Part shown: piece after piece, positions 45,104 to 47,825 of the stretch
How the letters are laid out: each line of letters starts with the position of its first letter
Numbering within the stretch: the first letter of the stretch is position 1
Notes under the pieces: model-generated
Told to the model about the DNA's origin: nothing
The model's database searches: none
What the model saw: the letters and a program-made list of their open reading frames with translations, nothing else
Translations under genes and position numbers: made by a program
NCBI GenBank assembly: GCA_023229385.1
Contig: JALNZI010000003.1
Coordinates: forward strand, 87,854 to 135,678
DNA from: Candidatus Omnitrophota bacterium
GTDB lineage: Bacteria; Omnitrophota; Gorgyraeia; Gygaellales; Profunditerraquicolaceae
Length of the DNA: 47,825 bases
Direction: 5' to 3'

Positions 45104-45952
45104 TTATTTTAAATAGTTATCTGTAGTATCTATTTTAACATTATATTTAGCTAGAAAGCTATGAAACTTTTTCTTAAGTTCAGGTACTGCTCCTACAGCA
45201 GCTGTTCCATCACTTAGAAATACCATCTTTTTAGCAATCTGTTGAGCAATAGCATCATCTCCTTGAGATATCTGAAGAATAAAATCAACGAAACTATTCA
45301 TAAGACAATAATCTTCTGCAAGACCAGCCCAAGCGAGTTCATCTAGATTGTTAAGAGAATTAATAAGAAACATATTTACATCAGTAGATGGATCACTTGC
45401 ATCTGGTACTTCAGCTTTAAATACAGAAAAATGTTCAGCAAATATATTAGATCCTTTTGTTGTCTTATTTATTGGACGATTTTTAAGATCTTCCCATTCA
45501 CATAAAGCTTTATATAAATTAGCTTGAATAGACATACCATCTGTTCCAATAAGACAATGTTCTGTCCATATTGTATGTTCAATGCGTTCAAGACCAAGCT
45601 TTTCACGTTCGTTATTTCTAACTGCTAGGTCTTTGATATACTTCTGTTGTCTACTTTGCCATGCTGGATTAGAAGCTCTCCAGATTGCTGTAGGACCTAT
45701 TATATCGCTTTCTTTCATTTGAGTGATGAATGGATCAGGATTTTTTCCTTGAGCGTTAATCCACATCCTAGGATGTCCTATATGATGTCTATGGTGTGCG
45801 TCTAGAGTGATATCGATACTAAATAAATCTTTCTTTACTCTCTTAATCATATCTGCAACTCGATCAAGAGCGTCATTACCACCAGTTACAGCTAGTTTAC
45901 CACCTTCACAGAAATCTACTTGAGGATCAATAACAATAAGTCCTACTTTCAT
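45104..45952 (-). CDS. Nicotinamidase/isochorismatase-family cysteine hydrolase
   Basis: The 282-residue protein starts LIVIDPQVDFCEGG (catalytic Asp 9), has a metal-type H-x-x-H segment DAHHRHHIGHPRMW (about residue 51), and a WAGLAEDYCLMNSFVDF helix carrying the nucleophilic Cys (about residue 217). This is the nicotinamidase layout (nicotinamide to nicotinate, NAD salvage). Longer than PncA (about 210) because of insertions. Phages with NAD-salvage enzymes can counter NAD-depleting defences; that link is inference. Confidence 0.8.
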   Translation of the reverse strand: MKVGLIVIDPQVDFCEGGKLAVTGGNDALDRVADMIKRVKKDLFSIDITLDAHHRHHIGHPRMWINAQGKNPDPFITQMKESDIIGPTAIWRASNPAWQSRQQKYIKDLAVRNNEREKLGLERIEHTIWTEHCLIGTDGMSIQANLYKALCEWEDLKNRPINKTTKGSNIFAEHFSVFKAEVPDASDPSTDVNMFLINSLNNLDELAWAGLAEDYCLMNSFVDFILQISQGDDAIAQQIAKKMVFLSDGTAAVGAVPELKKKFHSFLAKYNVKIDTTDNYLK

Positions 45953-45955
45953 ATT

Positions 45956-46432
45956 TTACTCCTTAAGTTTATAGGTTAAATTAAAAGTATCTTTTTCAAT
46001 ACGATAAATATCATCAACAGTATCTGGAACTTTGCAAATATAATCTCCAAAATTACATATCATTTCTTCATTCCAAGGAGCTAAAAAAGTAATAGATTCT
46101 CCAATATATTCAAAAGCATCAGTTTCACCTTTTGGGATTACTATAAGCCATATATTATTGTTGTATGTGATTTGTGCTTTAGTATTTATATATCTATTAT
46201 TAAAAACTTTTTCTGTTATTAAATATGTTTCGTTTTTACCATTAACTGTAATATTTTGAATAACACAATTAAATTCATTATTAGATATATTAGTTGTTTC
46301 TATTTTATTATCTAGAACTGAAACTATTAATTCATTAGGTAATGCTTTTCGATATATAAATTTTCCAGATTTAGCATACCTTTTTGTTTGATTAGAGTTA
46401 AATAAATTAATTAATTCAGTTTTAGATAACAT
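45956..46432 (-). CDS. PGDYG-like phage protein
   Basis: The 158-residue protein has a beta-rich body ending FLAPWNEEMICNFGDYICK, a strand-turn similar to the PGDYG-type segment of small phage proteins (A-P-W-x-E-x-M...G-D-Y). An N-terminal helix precedes KSGKFIYRKALPNE. No catalytic residues are apparent. Function unknown; the family call is tentative. Confidence 0.45.
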   Translation of the reverse strand: MLSKTELINLFNSNQTKRYAKSGKFIYRKALPNELIVSVLDNKIETTNISNNEFNCVIQNITVNGKNETYLITEKVFNNRYINTKAQITYNNNIWLIVIPKGETDAFEYIGESITFLAPWNEEMICNFGDYICKVPDTVDDIYRIEKDTFNLTYKLKE

Positions 46433-46433
46433 G

Positions 46434-46838
46434 TTAAACTCCTATAGTTTTTTGTTTATACCAATTAAATTGAATTGAAGTTTCTTTTTTATGACAATTA
46501 GAACACATAATTTTACATTTAGATATTTCTTTTTTTATTGTATCTAAACTCATATTTAACATGTGTGATATTACATATTTTTTATCTCTAAGATGATGAA
46601 ATTCTAGACATCTTATATCTTTTTCACCACATTTACATGGATTTTCTAAAAGATATTGAATTAAGAAATTCTGATTATGTTCAACTGTTTTAATTAATGA
46701 TATTTTTCTTAATTTTTTAACAATAGGATTCAAACGTTTAATTCTATATTCTTCATTATAACACGTTTTACATTTTGCTGATCTACTATTAAATTCATCT
46801 TTAAATTTCCAGTCATTACATTTTTTACATAATTTCAT
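46434..46838 (-). CDS. HNH endonuclease with N-terminal zinc ribbon
   Basis: A 134-residue relative of the 36945-37349 protein: CKKCNDWKFKDEF and CKTCYNEEY knuckles, CKCGEKDIRCLEFHHLRDKK (about residue 73, catalytic His pair) and KCKIMCSNCHKKET (about 112). The shared layout and length suggest two copies of one homing-endonuclease family. No intron or interrupted gene is visible next to it. Confidence 0.8.
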   Translation of the reverse strand: MKLCKKCNDWKFKDEFNSRSAKCKTCYNEEYRIKRLNPIVKKLRKISLIKTVEHNQNFLIQYLLENPCKCGEKDIRCLEFHHLRDKKYVISHMLNMSLDTIKKEISKCKIMCSNCHKKETSIQFNWYKQKTIGV

Positions 46839-46840
46839 GG

Positions 46841-47284
46841 TTATATATCATTTGAAGTTAATAATCCACTACATAAGAGATCTACTAGACGCGAATTTAA
46901 GGCATCACGTTCTAATTTATAACAATCATCACATAATGTTTGTATCCAATCAAGATCTTTTCTTAATTTCCCAGATTTTCCATCATTTTCACATAGTGTA
47001 TAAGATAATTGTTCAAATTGATTAAGTTGCCAGAATATTTTATTAAATATATCTTCCCATTCTTCTTTGGATAAATTTTCTTTTAATTTATCATAATTTA
47101 GATTTATTCTTAATCCACCTAATTTTTCTTTTATTTGAAATATTTCGATAAGTTTTTTTGTATCAATATCTGATAAGAAAGATAAAGTTAGATATATTAA
47201 ACTATTCCATCCAGAACCGCATTCAAATTTAAAATTATCTAGAAACATATATTTGTATTTATCTATAATTTCTTTTTCTGTCAT
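46841..47284 (-). CDS. Conserved hypothetical protein (GWxxLI...LGGLR family)
   Basis: The 147-residue protein reads KFECGSGWNSLIYLTLSFL, FQIKEKLGGLRINLNY and LDWIQTLCDDCYKL, with the cysteine pair and a further C upstream (YTLCENDG) able to hold a metal. I recall the pattern C-G-x-G-W...Q-I-K-E-K-x-G-x-L-R in phage and bacterial proteins of unknown function. Confidence 0.65.
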   Translation of the reverse strand: MTEKEIIDKYKYMFLDNFKFECGSGWNSLIYLTLSFLSDIDTKKLIEIFQIKEKLGGLRINLNYDKLKENLSKEEWEDIFNKIFWQLNQFEQLSYTLCENDGKSGKLRKDLDWIQTLCDDCYKLERDALNSRLVDLLCSGLLTSNDI

Positions 47285-47589
47285 TAATCTTTCCTTAAAT
47301 TTATATTTTTATATTTTGATATTATATGATTATTTAAAAAAACTATATGAGCTTCTCCTCTATTCCAATCTCTATAAGATTCACTTATTAGTTTATATGA
47401 ATATTTTCCAGTTAAAGATTTAAGTATATTATCATCTATTGATTCTAAATTTTTTATAGTTGCTGTTCTTTCAGAAAATCTATTTCCATCAAGTAATGAT
47501 ATTAATTTTAATTCAAAAAAATTTATCTGAGATAACATATAATAATTATAAAATGTATCTATTTCAAAAATATTTCCTATTTTATACAT
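47284..47589 (-). CDS. Hypothetical protein with NINLRKD C-terminus
   Basis: About 101 residues from the ATG at 47589 (GGAAAATAAT upstream; a TTG 12 bases earlier is possible). The body is tyrosine-rich without motifs. The last residues KYKNINLRKD are encoded by the same base string that ends the 9278-9493 gene and also provides the ribosome binding site AAGGAAAG for the following ATG. Confidence 0.6.
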   Translation of the reverse strand: MYKIGNIFEIDTFYNYYMLSQINFFELKLISLLDGNRFSERTATIKNLESIDDNILKSLTGKYSYKLISESYRDWNRGEAHIVFLNNHIISKYKNINLRKD

Positions 47590-47590
47590 A

Positions 47591-47785
47591 TTATTTTCCA
47601 AATATTTTTCTTATTAATGCTATAATAATATGAACGCTTCCAAAAAACAATATCATAATATTTAGAATTATTAATTTATATATATTTATACAAAGTTTAT
47701 TTATAAAATTTCCAATATTACTACCTAGATTGTCACAAAATTCAACTGAACGATCAAATTTAGCTTTATCAGAATTAGTAAACAT
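47591..47785 (-). CDS. Single-span membrane protein
   Basis: A 64-residue protein, MFTNSDKAKFDRSVEF at the N-terminus, then INIYKLIILNIMILFFG and VHIIIALIRKIFGK: one or two hydrophobic helices near the C-terminus with a basic end. Likely membrane-anchored; role unknown. Confidence 0.55.
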   Translation of the reverse strand: MFTNSDKAKFDRSVEFCDNLGSNIGNFINKLCINIYKLIILNIMILFFGSVHIIIALIRKIFGK

Positions 47786-47825
47786 TACTTTTCCTTTGGA
47801 TAGTTATGAGATCCTGGAGCAAATT
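47785..47825 (-). CDS. C-terminal end of a gene cut by the window
   Basis: The last 13 codons of a frame read FAPGSHNYPKEK and a TAA that overlaps the next ATG by one base (TAATG). Too little remains to identify it. Its AAAGGAAAAG codons serve as the next gene's ribosome binding site. Confidence 0.5.
   Translation of the reverse strand, partial: FAPGSHNYPKEK

Noticed and set aside
1..47825. CRISPR array, insertion sequence or integrase with attachment site
   Set aside because: No regularly spaced repeats, transposase or integrase motifs were seen; the only direct repeat noted is the 25-base tandem pair.

Overview
The window looks like one stretch of a large, strongly AT-rich tailed-phage genome. 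It carries a phage-style family B DNA polymerase, a UvsX/RecA-type recombinase, an SSB with the classic C-terminal tip, a UvrD-like helicase, an ATP-dependent DNA ligase and small phage families (DUF3310, DUF6899, GP88-like). There are no ribosomal or housekeeping operons and no virion genes. Every supported gene lies on the minus strand, mostly with 1-30 base overlaps or ATGA/TAATG junctions, so I read the map from high to low coordinates. The host cannot be named from the sequence.

From right to left: 41-47.8 kb holds a nicotinamidase-like hydrolase, an HNH protein, small hypotheticals, a tRNA-Leu, a gene broken by a 25-base tandem duplication, a VWA protein and the DNA ligase. From 34 to 40 kb is an RNA-rich island: a Ro60 (TROVE+vWA) protein, a cyclic-phosphate receiver-domain protein, a YqeY-like protein, an HNH endonuclease, a normal tRNA-Gly, a tRNA-Asp 5' half, three tRNAs whose 3' half precedes their 5' half (circular permutation at the anticodon loop), and several unassigned structured RNAs, one of which resembles a Y RNA. 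From 29 to 34 kb are nucleotide and small accessory genes (PurZ/PurA-like, deoxyribosyltransferase-like, OsmC, BRCT, GntR). From 15 to 29 kb is replication/recombination plus AAA+ machinery: Clp-like ATPase, HTH, a structured leader, SSB, a variant radical-SAM protein, metallophosphoesterase, the Ycf46/DUF1257/DUF2997 triad, a second RecA-like P-loop protein, a PD-(D/E)XK nuclease, an OB-fold protein, UvsX and helicase. From 1 to 15 kb are a UDG-like protein, zinc ribbons, a primase-like protein, a second PD-(D/E)XK nuclease, radical SAM + ThiF, a 775-residue unknown, DNA polymerase and, at the left edge, a dUTPase-like fragment.

The most striking pattern is a short peptide, (I/V)NLRx(0-2)D, found in about 19 otherwise unrelated proteins. 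It usually sits at the extreme C-terminus or just after the initiator Met and is written with many different codons. It looks like a shared docking or targeting tag, although several C-terminal copies also overlap the next gene's ribosome binding site. The second strong pattern is the permuted-tRNA/Ro60/cREC RNA island. All assignments were made by reading motifs; no database search or folding program was run.
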